A DNA stretch of 64,000 nt from Acuticoccus sp963704595 (lineage in GTDB: Bacteria; Pseudomonadota; Alphaproteobacteria; Rhizobiales; Amorphaceae), in assembly GCA_963704595.1 (NCBI GenBank), contig OY969922.1, positions 1,550,001 through 1,614,000 on the forward strand, given 5' to 3'. Under the pieces are notes generated by a model that ran no database searches, had not been told where the DNA came from, and worked only from the letters and a program-made list of their open reading frames with translations. The first letter of the stretch is position 1. Each line of letters opens with the position of its first letter. Positions 17,444-26,929 of this stretch are shown here, piece by piece. Position numbers and translations under genes: made by a program.

Positions 17444-18871
17444 ATGGAAACTAAACCCAAGGTCGTAACGCGGTTCGCGCCGTCGCCCACCGGCTACCTT
17501 CACATCGGCGGAGCGCGCACCGCGCTCTTCAACTGGCTGTACGCGCGCCACCATGGCGGCGAGATGGCGCTTCGCATCGAGGACACCGACAGGGCCCGCT
17601 CGACGCCCGAGGCGATCGACGCGATCCTCGATGGCCTGCGCTGGCTCGGCATCGAGGGCGACGCCGACCCGCTCTACCAGTCCGCCCGCGCCGATCGGCA
17701 CCGCGAGGTGGCGGAAAGCCTGCTCGCCTCCGGCAACGCCTACCGCTGCTACACCTCCGCCGAGGAACTCCAGCAGATGCGCGAGACGGCCGCCGCCGAG
17801 GGCCGCCCGCCGCGCTACGACGGCCGCTGGCGCGACCGCGACCCCTCAGAGGCTCCGGCCGGCGTCGACCCGGTGATCCGCCTGAAAGCCCCGATCGAGG
17901 GCGAGACCGTGATCGACGACGGCGTGCAGGGCACGGTGCGCTTCGCCAACAAGGACCTCGACGACCTCGTCATCCTGCGCTCGGACGGTTCGCCCACCTA
18001 CATGCTCGCCGTGGTGGTGGACGACCACGACATGGGCGTCACCCACATCATCCGCGGCGACGACCACCTCACCAACGCGGCGCGGCAGACGCTGATCTTC
18101 AAGGCGCTCGGCTGGGACGTGCCGAAGATGGCGCACATCCCGCTGATCCACGGGCCGGACGGGGCGAAGCTCTCCAAGCGGCACGGCGCGCTCGGTGTCG
18201 ATGCCTACCGCGCGATGGGCTACCTGCCGGAGGCGCTGCGCAACTATCTCGTCCGCCTCGGCTGGTCCCACGGGGACGACGAGTTCTTCACCACCGAGGA
18301 GATGATCGCGTTGTTCGGCCTCGACGCGGTCGGCCGCTCACCCGCGCGGTTCGACTTCGTGAAGCTGGAAAACATGAACGGGCAATACATGCGCGGCGCG
18401 TCGCCTGAGCGGCTGCGCGAGGCGCTGGAGCCGGTGATCGACGCGCAGGCGGACGGGGCCGAGGTGCGCGCAGCGCTCGCCGCCGGGGCCGAGGCGCCGC
18501 TCCAGATGCTGATTCCCGGCCTTGCCGAGCGCGCCAAGACGCTCGTCGAGCTTCTGGACAATGCCCGCTTCCTGTTCGCCCCGCGCCCTCTGGCGATGGA
18601 CGAGAAGGCGCAGAAGCTGTTGTCGGACGAGGGCAAGGCGCATCTGGCGGCGCTCCACCCGCGCTTTGCCGCGCTGCCGGAGTGGACCGTTGAGAGCACC
18701 GAGGCTGCCGTTCGCGCCTATGCCGAGAAGGCGGACGCCAAGCTCGGCAAGGTGGCGCAGCCGCTGCGAGCGGCGCTGACGGGCACCACGACCTCGCCCG
18801 GGATCTTCGACGTTCTGGCGGCGCTCGGCCGTGACGAGGCGCTCGCCAGGATCGCCGATCAGGCGGCCTGA
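17444..18871 (+). CDS. gltX: glutamate--tRNA ligase (first copy)
   Basis: Charges glutamate onto tRNA. Class I signatures: a HIGH-type motif in SPTGYLHIGGARTALFNW near residue 17, and a KMSKS-type motif LSKRHG near residue 245. 475 aa, normal for a discriminating bacterial GluRS. The ATG at 17444 is used, since it starts directly before the conserved KVVTRFAPSPTG. A second, shorter gltX lies at 58794-60158; the pair suggests that one charges tRNA-Glu and the other may serve tRNA-Gln for amidation. The 3' end overlaps the convergent MFS gene by 13 bases. Confidence 0.96.
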   Translation: METKPKVVTRFAPSPTGYLHIGGARTALFNWLYARHHGGEMALRIEDTDRARSTPEAIDAILDGLRWLGIEGDADPLYQSARADRHREVAESLLASGNAYRCYTSAEELQQMRETAAAEGRPPRYDGRWRDRDPSEAPAGVDPVIRLKAPIEGETVIDDGVQGTVRFANKDLDDLVILRSDGSPTYMLAVVVDDHDMGVTHIIRGDDHLTNAARQTLIFKALGWDVPKMAHIPLIHGPDGAKLSKRHGALGVDAYRAMGYLPEALRNYLVRLGWSHGDDEFFTTEEMIALFGLDAVGRSPARFDFVKLENMNGQYMRGASPERLREALEPVIDAQADGAEVRAALAAGAEAPLQMLIPGLAERAKTLVELLDNARFLFAPRPLAMDEKAQKLLSDEGKAHLAALHPRFAALPEWTVESTEAAVRAYAEKADAKLGKVAQPLRAALTGTTTSPGIFDVLAALGRDEALARIADQAA

Positions 18872-20097
18872 ACTGCGGCGTGCGGGGGCAGCTCCGCGCG
18901 CAGCCGCGGGGCGACGACGGCGAAGAGCACGGACATCGCGAGGCAGTAGGCGCTCATGAACAGCGCCTGCTGCGGGAAGGTCACGCCCGCGTCGATGATG
19001 TAGCCGGTGATGCCGGGGCCGATGGCGGTCGAGGCCACCATCGCGGCGCTGAGGATCGCCTTCACGCTGCCGATGGAGCGGGTGCCGTAGAGCGTCGGCC
19101 ACAGCGCGCCCATCATGGTGACGGCGATGCCCTGGCTCATGGCGATCCCCATGAGAACGATGAACCAGATCCACACCCCGCCGGGCAGCGCCAGAGCGGC
19201 AATGCCGACGCCGAGCGGCAGCACCATGAAGGGGAGCATCCGCGTCGGCCCGATCCTGTCGATGACCGAGCCCGCGGTCAGCGAGCTGACGACGGAGGTC
19301 GCGGCATAAATTGGAAAGGCGAGGGCCATCACGCGGATGTCGAAGCCGTGGACGGCGGCGATGTGGACCTGGTGGAACATCGCGCAGGTGCCGATGAAGG
19401 GGGCCGCGAGAACGCCCGGCAGCAGCGCGTAGAACGACCAGTGGCGCAGGACCTCGCCGCGGGTCCAGTGCCGCCCGCCCATGCCGACGGCGCTGTCGCC
19501 GCCACCCTCGTTCTGCGGCGTGCGGCCCTGCCTGAGGAGGATGAACGCCGCAGGAAGCACCACGAACGCGATAAAGGCAGCCGCAAACCCCCATACGGTC
19601 CGCCAGTCGCCGACGGACTGGATCTGTACGGCCACGAACGGGAAGATCGCCTCTCCGAGCGGGAAGCCGAGGACGGTGATGGCCACCGCCCGCGCGCGGT
19701 TGGCGGCGAACCACCGCGCCATCGCGGTCATCGACAGGAGCCCCATCATCCCCTGGCCGCAGAAGCGGAGGCCATAGATGGCAAGGCCGAGGACGATGAC
19801 GGAATTGGCGTTCATCATCAGGAGGGCGGCGATGGCGTAGATCGCGAAGACGACCATCGCGAGGCGGACGAGGGCGACCGTGTCGGCGAAGCGGCCGATC
19901 AGGATCAGAGTGGCGGCCGACATGATGGTGGCGACGGTGTAGATGCCGCCCCATTCGCCGTTCGAGAGGCCGAATTCGGCGCGAATTCCACCGGCCGACA
20001 GGGCGATGAAATAGGTCTGCCCGAACGAGGAGGCGAAGTTGAGGAGGAGCCCGGTCCCGAGCCACCACGCATTTTGACGGTAGAAATTGGCTGCCAT
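18859..20097 (-). CDS. MFS transporter
   Basis: Major facilitator with 12 predicted membrane helices in 412 aa. The N-terminal half has the loop 2-3 element IGRFADTVALVRLAM and the GLRFCGQGMMGLLSMTAMARWF stretch, of the type found in oxalate/formate-antiporter-like and monocarboxylate-type carriers. A central cytoplasmic loop (residues about 190-215) is hydrophilic. Substrate unknown. The gene sits between gltX and gltA on the opposite strand, in a place where related genomes usually have these two genes close together, so it may be a later arrival. Confidence 0.85.
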   Translation of the reverse strand: MAANFYRQNAWWLGTGLLLNFASSFGQTYFIALSAGGIRAEFGLSNGEWGGIYTVATIMSAATLILIGRFADTVALVRLAMVVFAIYAIAALLMMNANSVIVLGLAIYGLRFCGQGMMGLLSMTAMARWFAANRARAVAITVLGFPLGEAIFPFVAVQIQSVGDWRTVWGFAAAFIAFVVLPAAFILLRQGRTPQNEGGGDSAVGMGGRHWTRGEVLRHWSFYALLPGVLAAPFIGTCAMFHQVHIAAVHGFDIRVMALAFPIYAATSVVSSLTAGSVIDRIGPTRMLPFMVLPLGVGIAALALPGGVWIWFIVLMGIAMSQGIAVTMMGALWPTLYGTRSIGSVKAILSAAMVASTAIGPGITGYIIDAGVTFPQQALFMSAYCLAMSVLFAVVAPRLRAELPPHAAVQAA

Positions 20098-20301
20098 TTC
20101 AGCACCCTTACAGGCCCCGAGGCTGCCGCGAAACTGTCATGCATGCATGGCGACCATGCCGCAGAGGCTTGAAGGGGGGGTCCCCATCCAGTAAGCGCAT
20201 TATCGAACTTTCTGAATGCGGCATGAGTTTGGCGTCACGTTGGGTCCGGCTGATGCCGCGACCCAGCCCAGAATCGCCATCAGACCAGAACGGAGCCGAT
20301 G

Positions 20302-21601
20302 ATGACCAATGATATCAACGCGCACTTTGCCATCGGAGCCGATTCGGTCGACTACGACGTCGTGCATGGCTCGGAAGGGCCGAGCGTCATCAACATCGGG
20401 TCCTTTTACAAGGACACCGGGATGTTCACGTACGATCCCGGCTTCACCTCCACCGCGTCCTGCGAATCCAAGATCACCTACATCGACGGTGACAAGGGCA
20501 TTCTCCTGTACCGCGGATACCCCATCGAGCAGCTCGCCGAACAGGGCGATTTCCTCGAAACCTGCTATCTCCTGCTCTACGGCGAACTGCCGACCTTCCA
20601 GCAGAAGCAGGACTTCGTGAGCCGTGTGACCTACCACACGATGATCCACGAGCAGATGAACCGCTTCTACGCCGGCTTCCGCCGCGACGCGCACCCGATG
20701 GCCATCATGGTCGGCTGCGTCGGCGCCCTGTCCGCGTTCTATCACGACTCGACCGACATCCATGATCCCAATCAGCGGATGATCGCCTCCGTCCGCATGA
20801 TCGCCAAGATGCCGACCATTGCGGCATGGGCCTACAAGTACTCGATCGGCCAGCCGTTCGTGTACCCGCGCAACGACCTCGACTTCTCGGCCAACTTCCT
20901 GCGCATGTGCTTCTCGGTGCCGTGCGAGGACTACGAGGCGAACCCCGTTCTCGCCCGCGCGATGGACCGGATCTTCATCCTCCACGCCGACCACGAGCAG
21001 AACGCTTCGACCTCCACTGTCCGGCTCGCCGGTTCCTCGGGCGCCAACCCGTTCGCCTGCATCGCGGCGGGCATTGCCTGCCTCTGGGGCCCGGCCCACG
21101 GCGGCGCCAACGAGGCGGCGCTCAAGATGCTGGAAGAGATCGGCACCGTGGACAAGATCCCGGAGTTCCTCGACAAGGCAAAGGACAAGAACGACCCGTT
21201 CCGCCTGATGGGCTTCGGCCACCGCGTCTACAAGAACTACGACCCGCGCGCCAAGATCATGCAGAAGACCTGCCACGAAGTCCTGGCGGAACTCGGCATG
21301 AAGGACGATCCGCTGCTCGAAGTCGCGATGGAGCTGGAGCGGATCGCGCTGTCGGACGAGTACTTCATCGAGAAGAAGCTCTATCCGAACATCGACTTCT
21401 ATTCGGGCATCACGCTGCGCGCGCTCGGCTTCCCGACCGACATGTTCACCGTCCTCTTCGCGCTCGCCCGCACCGTCGGCTGGATCGCGCAGTGGAAGGA
21501 AATGGTCGAGGACCCCGAACCAGAAGATCGGCCGCCCGCGCCAGCTCTACACCGGCGCCAAGCAGCGCGATTACACCCCGATCGCCCAGCGCAACAGCTG
21601 A
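20302..21601 (+). CDS. gltA: citrate synthase (one-base insertion near the 3' end)
   Basis: Condenses oxaloacetate and acetyl-CoA at the entry to the TCA cycle. Type I hexameric family: catalytic histidines in WGPAHGGANEA and FGFGHRVYKN, catalytic aspartate in NIDFYSG. The frame breaks after WKEMVEDP; removing one C from the run at 21513-21516 gives the normal tail (NQKIGRPRQLYTGAKQRD and so on) and the stop at 21601, 432 aa. Without this repair the gene appears fused to the downstream ligase, which is an artefact. ATG at 20302 is favoured over 20299 by spacing to ACGGAG. Confidence 0.94.
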
Positions 21602-21635
21602 GGCGCGCGGCTTCGGCCGCCCCCCGCAACGGTGG

Positions 21636-21668
21636 AAGGCCGTCACCCTCGCGGGTGGCGGCCTTTTT
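21636..21668 (+). terminator. intrinsic terminator after gltA
   Basis: AAGGCCGTCACCC (21636-21648), loop TCGC, GGGTGGCGGCCTT (21653-21665), then TTT: a 13-bp stem with one T-G wobble. It separates gltA from the catabolic operon that follows. Confidence 0.85.
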
Positions 21669-21780
21669 CGTGTCTGCGCCCGGAGGGCGGGTTCCGCGGC
21701 GTTCGCGAAAGGGCTTGCGATCGCGGTTGCGGCGCATACGCTCGCTCCCAACGGTCGAAAAGTGCCGGTGGGAGAACGCC

Positions 21781-23403
21781 ATGCTTGGGCTGATGATGGA
21801 CCGCCCGCTGAGGATCATCGACATCCTGGCGTATGCGGCGGACAATTTCCGCGACGGCGAGATCGTGTCGGCGAACCTCGATGGCACGCTGTCCCGCCTG
21901 CGCTATGGCGATGCGCTTGGCCGGGTCGCGCGCCTCGCCAATGCGCTCGGTGCAATGGGGATCGGCCCCGGCGACAGGGTCGCGACGCTCGCCTTCAACA
22001 GCGCCCGCCACTTCGAGCTCTACTACGCGATCTCCGGGATAGGCGCGGTCTGCCACACCATCAACCCGCGCCTCCCGCTGGACGAGATCGCCTACATGCT
22101 CGGCCACGCGCAGGACCGCGCCGTGTTCGCCGACCCCGCGCTGGTGCCCTTGGCGGCGAGCGCCGTCGCCGCGTCGGGTGGGGCCGTGCCGATCGTCGCG
22201 CTCGCCGGCGCGGCCGAAACGCCGGACGGCGCTGCGGCCTACGAGGATCTCGTCGCCGGCGAGCCCGCCACGTTCGACTGGCCGCTGATGCCCGAGAACA
22301 CCGCGGCCGGCCTCTGCTACACCTCCGGCACCACGGGCCGGCCGAAGGGTGCGCTCTACTCCCACCGCTCGACCGTTCTCCACGCGCTCAGCCTGTCGAA
22401 TGCGCTGCGGGATTCGCTGCGCGAGGGACGCAAGATCCTCCCCGCCGTCCCGCTCTTCCACGTCAACGCCTGGGGGCTGCCGTACGCTGCGCCGCTCACC
22501 GGCGCATCGCTGGTGATGCCGGGGCCTGCGCTCGACGGCGAGAGCCTCTTCCGGCTGATGGACCGGGAGGGCGTCTACTCGGCCTGGGGCGTCCCCACCA
22601 TCTTCCTCGGCCTTCTTGCCGAGATCGACCGGCAGGGCCGGCTCCCGGCGGGGCTGGGCGACGTGATGGTCGGCGGTTCTGCGGCGCCCGCGGCGATGAT
22701 CGCGCGTTTCGACGAGATGGGCGTCAACGTCTGCCATGCCTGGGGGATGACCGAGATGAGCCCCGTCGGCACGCAGGCCAACCAGCGGCCGCCGCGCACC
22801 GCTGCCGAGCGGGCGGCGCAGCTTGCGCGCAAGGCGAAGCAGGGCCGCCGCCTCTTCGGCGTCGAGCTCAGGATCGTCGACGAGGCGGGCCGCGCGCTGC
22901 CCCACGACGGCACCACCGTCGGCGCGCTCTACACCCGTGGCAACACCGTGGTGAGCGGCTACTACGAGGCCGAGCCCGGCAGCGCCGAGATCGACGCCGA
23001 GGGGTGGTTCGGCACCGGCGACATCGCCTCCATCGACGAGGACGGCTTCCTCGCCATCGCCGACCGGACCAAGGACATGATCAAGTCCGGTGGGGAGTGG
23101 ATCTCCTCCATCGACATCGAGAACGCAGCGATGGCCCACCCCGGCATCAAGGTCTGCGCCGTGATCGCCGTGCCGCACCCCAAGTGGGACGAGCGGCCGC
23201 TCCTCGTGGTGGTCCCCCATGGCGATCCGCCGGAAAAGGCCGAGCTCCTTGCGCTCCTGGCACAGACCTTCGCGAAGTGGCAGCTTCCGGACGACGTGGT
23301 GTTCGTGGAAGCACTGCCGCTGACGGCAACCGGCAAGGTCTCCAAGCGCACGCTGAGGCAGAATTTCGCCGGACATATCCTGCCCGACATGGAGACAGTG
23401 TAG
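21781..23403 (+). CDS. fatty-acyl-CoA synthetase (AMP-binding, AlkK-like)
   Basis: Adenylate-forming enzyme that activates a carboxylic acid to its CoA thioester. The P-loop-like core motif YTSGTTGRPKGALYSHR is near residue 180, the WGMTEMSP motif near residue 320, and the C-terminal hinge and catalytic lysine region FLAIADRTKDMIKSGGEW near residue 420, with TGKVSKR near the end. 540 aa. The overall form resembles medium/long-chain AlkK-type ligases; the real substrate cannot be read. First gene of an operon with SDR, MaoC, thiolase remnant, NMO and kinase genes, so it probably feeds a CoA-dependent degradative route. Confidence 0.9.
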   Translation: MLGLMMDRPLRIIDILAYAADNFRDGEIVSANLDGTLSRLRYGDALGRVARLANALGAMGIGPGDRVATLAFNSARHFELYYAISGIGAVCHTINPRLPLDEIAYMLGHAQDRAVFADPALVPLAASAVAASGGAVPIVALAGAAETPDGAAAYEDLVAGEPATFDWPLMPENTAAGLCYTSGTTGRPKGALYSHRSTVLHALSLSNALRDSLREGRKILPAVPLFHVNAWGLPYAAPLTGASLVMPGPALDGESLFRLMDREGVYSAWGVPTIFLGLLAEIDRQGRLPAGLGDVMVGGSAAPAAMIARFDEMGVNVCHAWGMTEMSPVGTQANQRPPRTAAERAAQLARKAKQGRRLFGVELRIVDEAGRALPHDGTTVGALYTRGNTVVSGYYEAEPGSAEIDAEGWFGTGDIASIDEDGFLAIADRTKDMIKSGGEWISSIDIENAAMAHPGIKVCAVIAVPHPKWDERPLLVVVPHGDPPEKAELLALLAQTFAKWQLPDDVVFVEALPLTATGKVSKRTLRQNFAGHILPDMETV

Positions 23404-23406
23404 CCG

Positions 23407-24223
23407 ATGCCGGCGGACCTTTTCGACCTGACGGGCAAGACCGCGCTCGTCACCGGCGGCGCGACGGGTGTCGGCGCGATGGCCGCCGCCGGACTGGTGC
23501 GCGGCGGCGCCCGCGTCCTCATCGCGAGCCGCAAGGCGGACGCGTGCGAGGACGCCGCGCGCCGTCTCACTACCGACGGTCCCGGCACCGCGGAGGGGTT
23601 CGGTGGTGACGTGTCCACCGCCGAGGGCGTCGCGGCACTCGCCGCCGAGGTGAAGGCGCGCGCGCCAAAACTCGACATTCTCGTCAACAATGCGGGGCGG
23701 AGCTGGGGCGCGCCCCTCGGCGACTTCCCGTTCGACGCCTGGGACAAGGTCATGTCGCTCAACGTCGCCGGCCTCTTCTCGCTGACGCAGGCGCTCCTCC
23801 CCGCGCTGGAGGCTGCGGCGCGGGACGACGACCCCGCGCGCGTCGTCAACATCGGCTCGGTGATGGGCGAGGTCCCGCTCGGGGATGGCGCCTACAGCTA
23901 TTCGGCTTCCAAGGCCGCCGTGCATCACCTCACGCGGATCCTCGCCAAGGAACTCGCGGCGCGGCGGATCACCGTCAACGCGCTCGCGCCGGGGCCTTTC
24001 GTGTCGAAGATGACGGCGTTCGCGACCGCCGACGAGGCGGCGCGGGAACGGGTCGGCAGCCAGGTGCCGCTCGGCCGCGTCGGCGCGCCGGACGATATCG
24101 CTGCGGCGCTCCTCTACCTGTGCGGCCGGGGCGGATCGCTACGTCACCGGGGCGATCCTTCCAGTGTCCGGCGGGATCAACGTGGAGACCGGGCCGCCGA
24201 TCTTCGGGGAGGCCGGGCATTGA
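23407..24223 (+). CDS. SDR family oxidoreductase (one-base insertion)
   Basis: Short-chain dehydrogenase/reductase, 3-oxoacyl reductase-like. The cofactor loop TGGATGVG is near residue 16, NNAG near residue 96, the catalytic serine in IGSVMG, and the YSYSASK active site near residue 165. The frame is lost near 24128-24131 in a run of four Gs; removing one G gives a normal SDR tail (RYVTGAILPVSGGINVE) and a stop at 24223, 271 aa. The stop overlaps the TTG start of the next gene. Three bases separate it from the ligase. Substrate unknown, probably a CoA ester. Confidence 0.88.
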
Positions 24224-24666
24224 TCGCCGACCTTGCGGTGGGCACGCGCCGCGTGTCCCGCTGGTTCGTGGTGGACGCGGCCCGGATCGCGGCTTTCGCC
24301 GAGGTGACGGAGGACCGGCAGTGGATCCACGTCGACCCCGTACGGGCGGCGGCATCGCCCTTCGGCAGGCAGGTGGCGCACGGGTTCCTGACGCTCTCGC
24401 TGCTCTCGGCGATGGCGTATGACGCGCTCGGCTTCGGCGGCGACGAGGGCTTCAGCATCAACTACGGGTTCGACCGGGTGCGCTTCGTGTCGCCGGTGCC
24501 GGTGGATGCGCGCATTCGCGGCGTGTTCGTCCTCGCCGAGCGCATTCCGGGGCCGGGCGAGGTGACGCTCGCCTTCGACGTGACGATGGAACGCGAGGGC
24601 GGCGAGCGCCCCGCGCTGGTGGCGCGCTGGCTGAACCGCCACCGCCTCGAGACGGAGGCGGCGTGA
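24220..24666 (+). CDS. MaoC family dehydratase
   Basis: Hot-dog fold hydratase of 148 aa, (R)-specific enoyl-CoA hydratase type. The catalytic pair is visible in FAEVTEDRQWIHVDP (aspartate and histidine, near residues 30-40), followed by VAHGFLTLSLLSAM, a conserved helix. The start is TTG at 24220, nested in the SDR stop (TTGA). The stop shares a base with the next start (TGATG). Together with the ligase, SDR and thiolase remnant it outlines a beta-oxidation-like module. Confidence 0.87.
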   Translation: MIADLAVGTRRVSRWFVVDAARIAAFAEVTEDRQWIHVDPVRAAASPFGRQVAHGFLTLSLLSAMAYDALGFGGDEGFSINYGFDRVRFVSPVPVDARIRGVFVLAERIPGPGEVTLAFDVTMEREGGERPALVARWLNRHRLETEAA

Positions 24667-24896
24667 TGCGTGAGGCGGTGATCGTGGCAACGGCGCGCAC
24701 GCCGATCGGCATCCCCGACGAGAGGCTCAACGTCAGCGGCGGGGCGATCGCCATCGGCCACCCCTACGGCATGTCGGGTGCGCGGATGGTGGGCCACGCG
24801 CTGCTGGAGGGGCGGCGGCGGGGCGCCCGCTGGGCGGTGGTCACGATGTGCGTCGGCGGCGGGATGGGCGCGGCCGGTCTCTTCGAGGTCCTCTGA
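24666..24896 (+). pseudogene. thiolase remnant with about 300 internal residues missing
   Basis: Only 76 codons. The first 14 residues (MREAVIVATARTPIG) are a normal thiolase N-terminus. They run directly into the normal C-terminus: LNVSGGAIAIGHPYGMSG with the catalytic histidine, and VTMCVGGGMG with the second catalytic cysteine. The nucleophile cysteine, expected near residue 90, and everything between are absent, so it cannot act as a thiolase. The reading frame and both start/stop overlaps with neighbours are intact, which fits an in-frame deletion. An assembly collapse is the alternative. Confidence 0.88.
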
Positions 24897-25888
24897 TGGG
24901 CCGCCTGCCGGCACCGCTTCAGGGCCTCCGCATTCCGGCGGTAGCGGCGCCGCTCTTCATCGTGTCGGTGCCGCGGCTGGTGATCGCCGAGTGCCGGGCG
25001 GGGATCGTCGGCTCGTTTCCGGCGCTCAATGCACGCGAGGCCGACGGCGAGCCGCCGATGCTGGAGCGCTGGCTCGCCGAGATCACCGAGGCGCTCGACC
25101 GGCACAACCAGGCCAATCCGGATCGCCCGGCCGCGCCCTTCGCGGTCAACCAGATCGTCCACCGCACCAACACGCGGCTGATGCGCGACATCGAGATCTG
25201 CGAGCGGTGGAAGGTGCCGATCTGGATCACCTCCCTCGGCGCGCGGACCGAGGTGAACGACGCCGCCCACGCCTGCGGCGGGATCGCGCTGCACGACGTC
25301 ATCAGCAACACCTTTGCGAAGAAGGCGATCGACAAGGGCGCTGACGGGCTGATCGCAGTCGCAGCCGGGGCGGGCGGGCACGCGGGGCCGCAGAGCCCGT
25401 TCGCGCTGGTGGGCGAGATCCGCGAGTGGTTCGACGGGCCGCTGCTTCTGTCCGGCGCCATCGCCTCGGGCAGCGCGCTCCTCGCGGCCGAGGTGATGGG
25501 CGCCGACCTCGGCTATATCGGCTCGCCCTTCGTGGCGACCGCGGAGGCCAACGCGGACGAAGCCTACAAGGCGATGATCGTGGACGGCGGCGCGGAGGAC
25601 ATCGTGACCTCGGCGAGCTTCACCGGCGTGTCAGGCAACTATCTGCGCGGCTCGATCGTCCGCGCGGGGCTCGATCCGGCCAATCTCGCGGCGCCGTCCG
25701 GCGCGGTCGACTTCGAGGGCGGGACGGCGACGGCGAAGGCCTGGCGCGACATCTGGGGCTCGGGGCAGGGGATCGGCGCGGTCAAGGCCGTCGAGCCGGT
25801 TGAGGCGCTGGTCGCACGGCTCGAGCGGGAGTATCGCGCGGCAGCGACTGCAACGTCGCGCCGCCTCGCCGCGCGGGGACTGGCGTGA
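24896..25888 (+). CDS. nitronate monooxygenase-like FMN protein
   Basis: TIM-barrel flavoprotein of the 2-nitropropane dioxygenase/NMO family, 330 aa. Family landmarks: AAPLFIVSVPRLV at the N-terminus, GADGLIAVAAGAGGHAG near residue 160 (phosphate/FMN-binding), and LLLSGAIASGSALLAA followed by GADLGYIGSPF near residue 200. The start overlaps the thiolase remnant stop. Such genes often sit in acyl-CoA degradation operons, where their real substrate is unknown; nitronate oxidation is a family-based guess. Confidence 0.85.
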   Translation: MGRLPAPLQGLRIPAVAAPLFIVSVPRLVIAECRAGIVGSFPALNAREADGEPPMLERWLAEITEALDRHNQANPDRPAAPFAVNQIVHRTNTRLMRDIEICERWKVPIWITSLGARTEVNDAAHACGGIALHDVISNTFAKKAIDKGADGLIAVAAGAGGHAGPQSPFALVGEIREWFDGPLLLSGAIASGSALLAAEVMGADLGYIGSPFVATAEANADEAYKAMIVDGGAEDIVTSASFTGVSGNYLRGSIVRAGLDPANLAAPSGAVDFEGGTATAKAWRDIWGSGQGIGAVKAVEPVEALVARLEREYRAAATATSRRLAARGLA

Positions 25889-26916
25889 ACGATGCGCAGA
25901 CCCTCGACCTCGATGCGGTGGCCGCCTGGTTCGAGGCCGCCGTGCCGGGCCTGTCCGGGCCGCTGACGGCGGAGAAGTTCGCGGACGGGCAGTCCAACCC
26001 CACCTTCGCGCTGACCGCGCCGGGGCGGCGGCTGGTGCTGCGGCGCAAGCCTCCGGGCACGCTCCTGAAGTCCGCCCACGCCGTCGAGCGGGAGTATCGC
26101 GTGCAGAAGGCGCTGGCCGGGCGCGGCGTGCCGGTGCCGCGGATGCTGGCGCTGTGCGAGGACGAGAGCGTCATCGGCACGGCCTTCTACGTGATGGAGC
26201 ATGTCGACGGCGTCACCCATGACGATCCGCGCCTGCCCGGCCTCGAACCGGCCCAGCGCGGCGCCATCGGCCGCGAGATGGCGCGGGTGCTGGCGGCGAT
26301 CCACGGCGTGGACGTCGCCGCCGCCGGCCTTTCCGATTACGGCAGGCCCGGCAACTACTACGCCCGGCAGATCGAGCGTTGGACCCGCCAGTACCGCGAG
26401 AGCCAGACCGGGCGGATCGCCGGCGATGGAGGCGCTGATCGGCCTGGCTCCCCGCCAACACGCCGCCGGACGACGGCCGCGCCAGCCTCGTCCATGGCGA
26501 CTACCGGCTCGACAATCTGATGTTCGAGCGCGGTGGCACGCGGTGCGTCGCCGTGCTCGACTGGGAGCTTTCGACCATCGGCCACCCGTTCGCCGACCTT
26601 GCCGCGCTCCTCATGCAGTGGCGCCTGCCGCCCGGGACGGCAGGGGCGGGGGCTTGCCGGGGTCGACCGGGATGCGGCGGGGCTCCTTTCCGACGAGGCT
26701 TTCGTCGCCGCCTACTGCACGGCGGCCGGGATCGACGAGCCGCCCGATCTCGGCTTTCACATCGCGTTCTGCTTCTTCCGGATGGCGGCGATCCTCGAAG
26801 GGGTGAAGAAGCGCGGGCTGGATGGCAACGCATCCAATCCCGGGCGGGCGGCCGAGCTCGGCGCCGCCGTGCCGCTTTATGCGCAGGGCGGGGCGGAAGC
26901 GGCGGGGATCGCCTGA
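25885..26916 (+). CDS. APH-like phosphotransferase (three one-base insertions)
   Basis: Kinase-fold protein of the aminoglycoside-phosphotransferase type, close to the ACAD10/11-associated kinases seen with acyl-CoA genes. The catalytic loop HGDYRLDNLMF and metal site LDWELSTIG are present. The frame shifts at about 26422, 26443 and 26643-26646; removing one G, one C and one G yields a continuous protein of about 342 aa ending AEAAGIA. GTG at 25885 overlaps the preceding stop. Substrate unknown; in related human and bacterial enzymes it is a 4-hydroxyacyl-CoA, which suits this operon. Confidence 0.83.
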
Positions 26917-26929
26917 GCGGTGCAGGTGG

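Noticed and set aside
20299..23403. A 1034-residue citrate synthase-acyl-CoA ligase fusion
   Set aside because: It exists only because one extra C near 21514 shifts gltA into the ligase frame. The joining stretch is low-complexity nonsense, and the correct gltA tail, stop and a terminator lie in the shifted frame.
23407..24666. An SDR-MaoC fusion protein
   Set aside because: The linking residues after LYLCGR are frame-shifted sequence. The normal SDR C-terminus is in the next frame and stops at the MaoC start.
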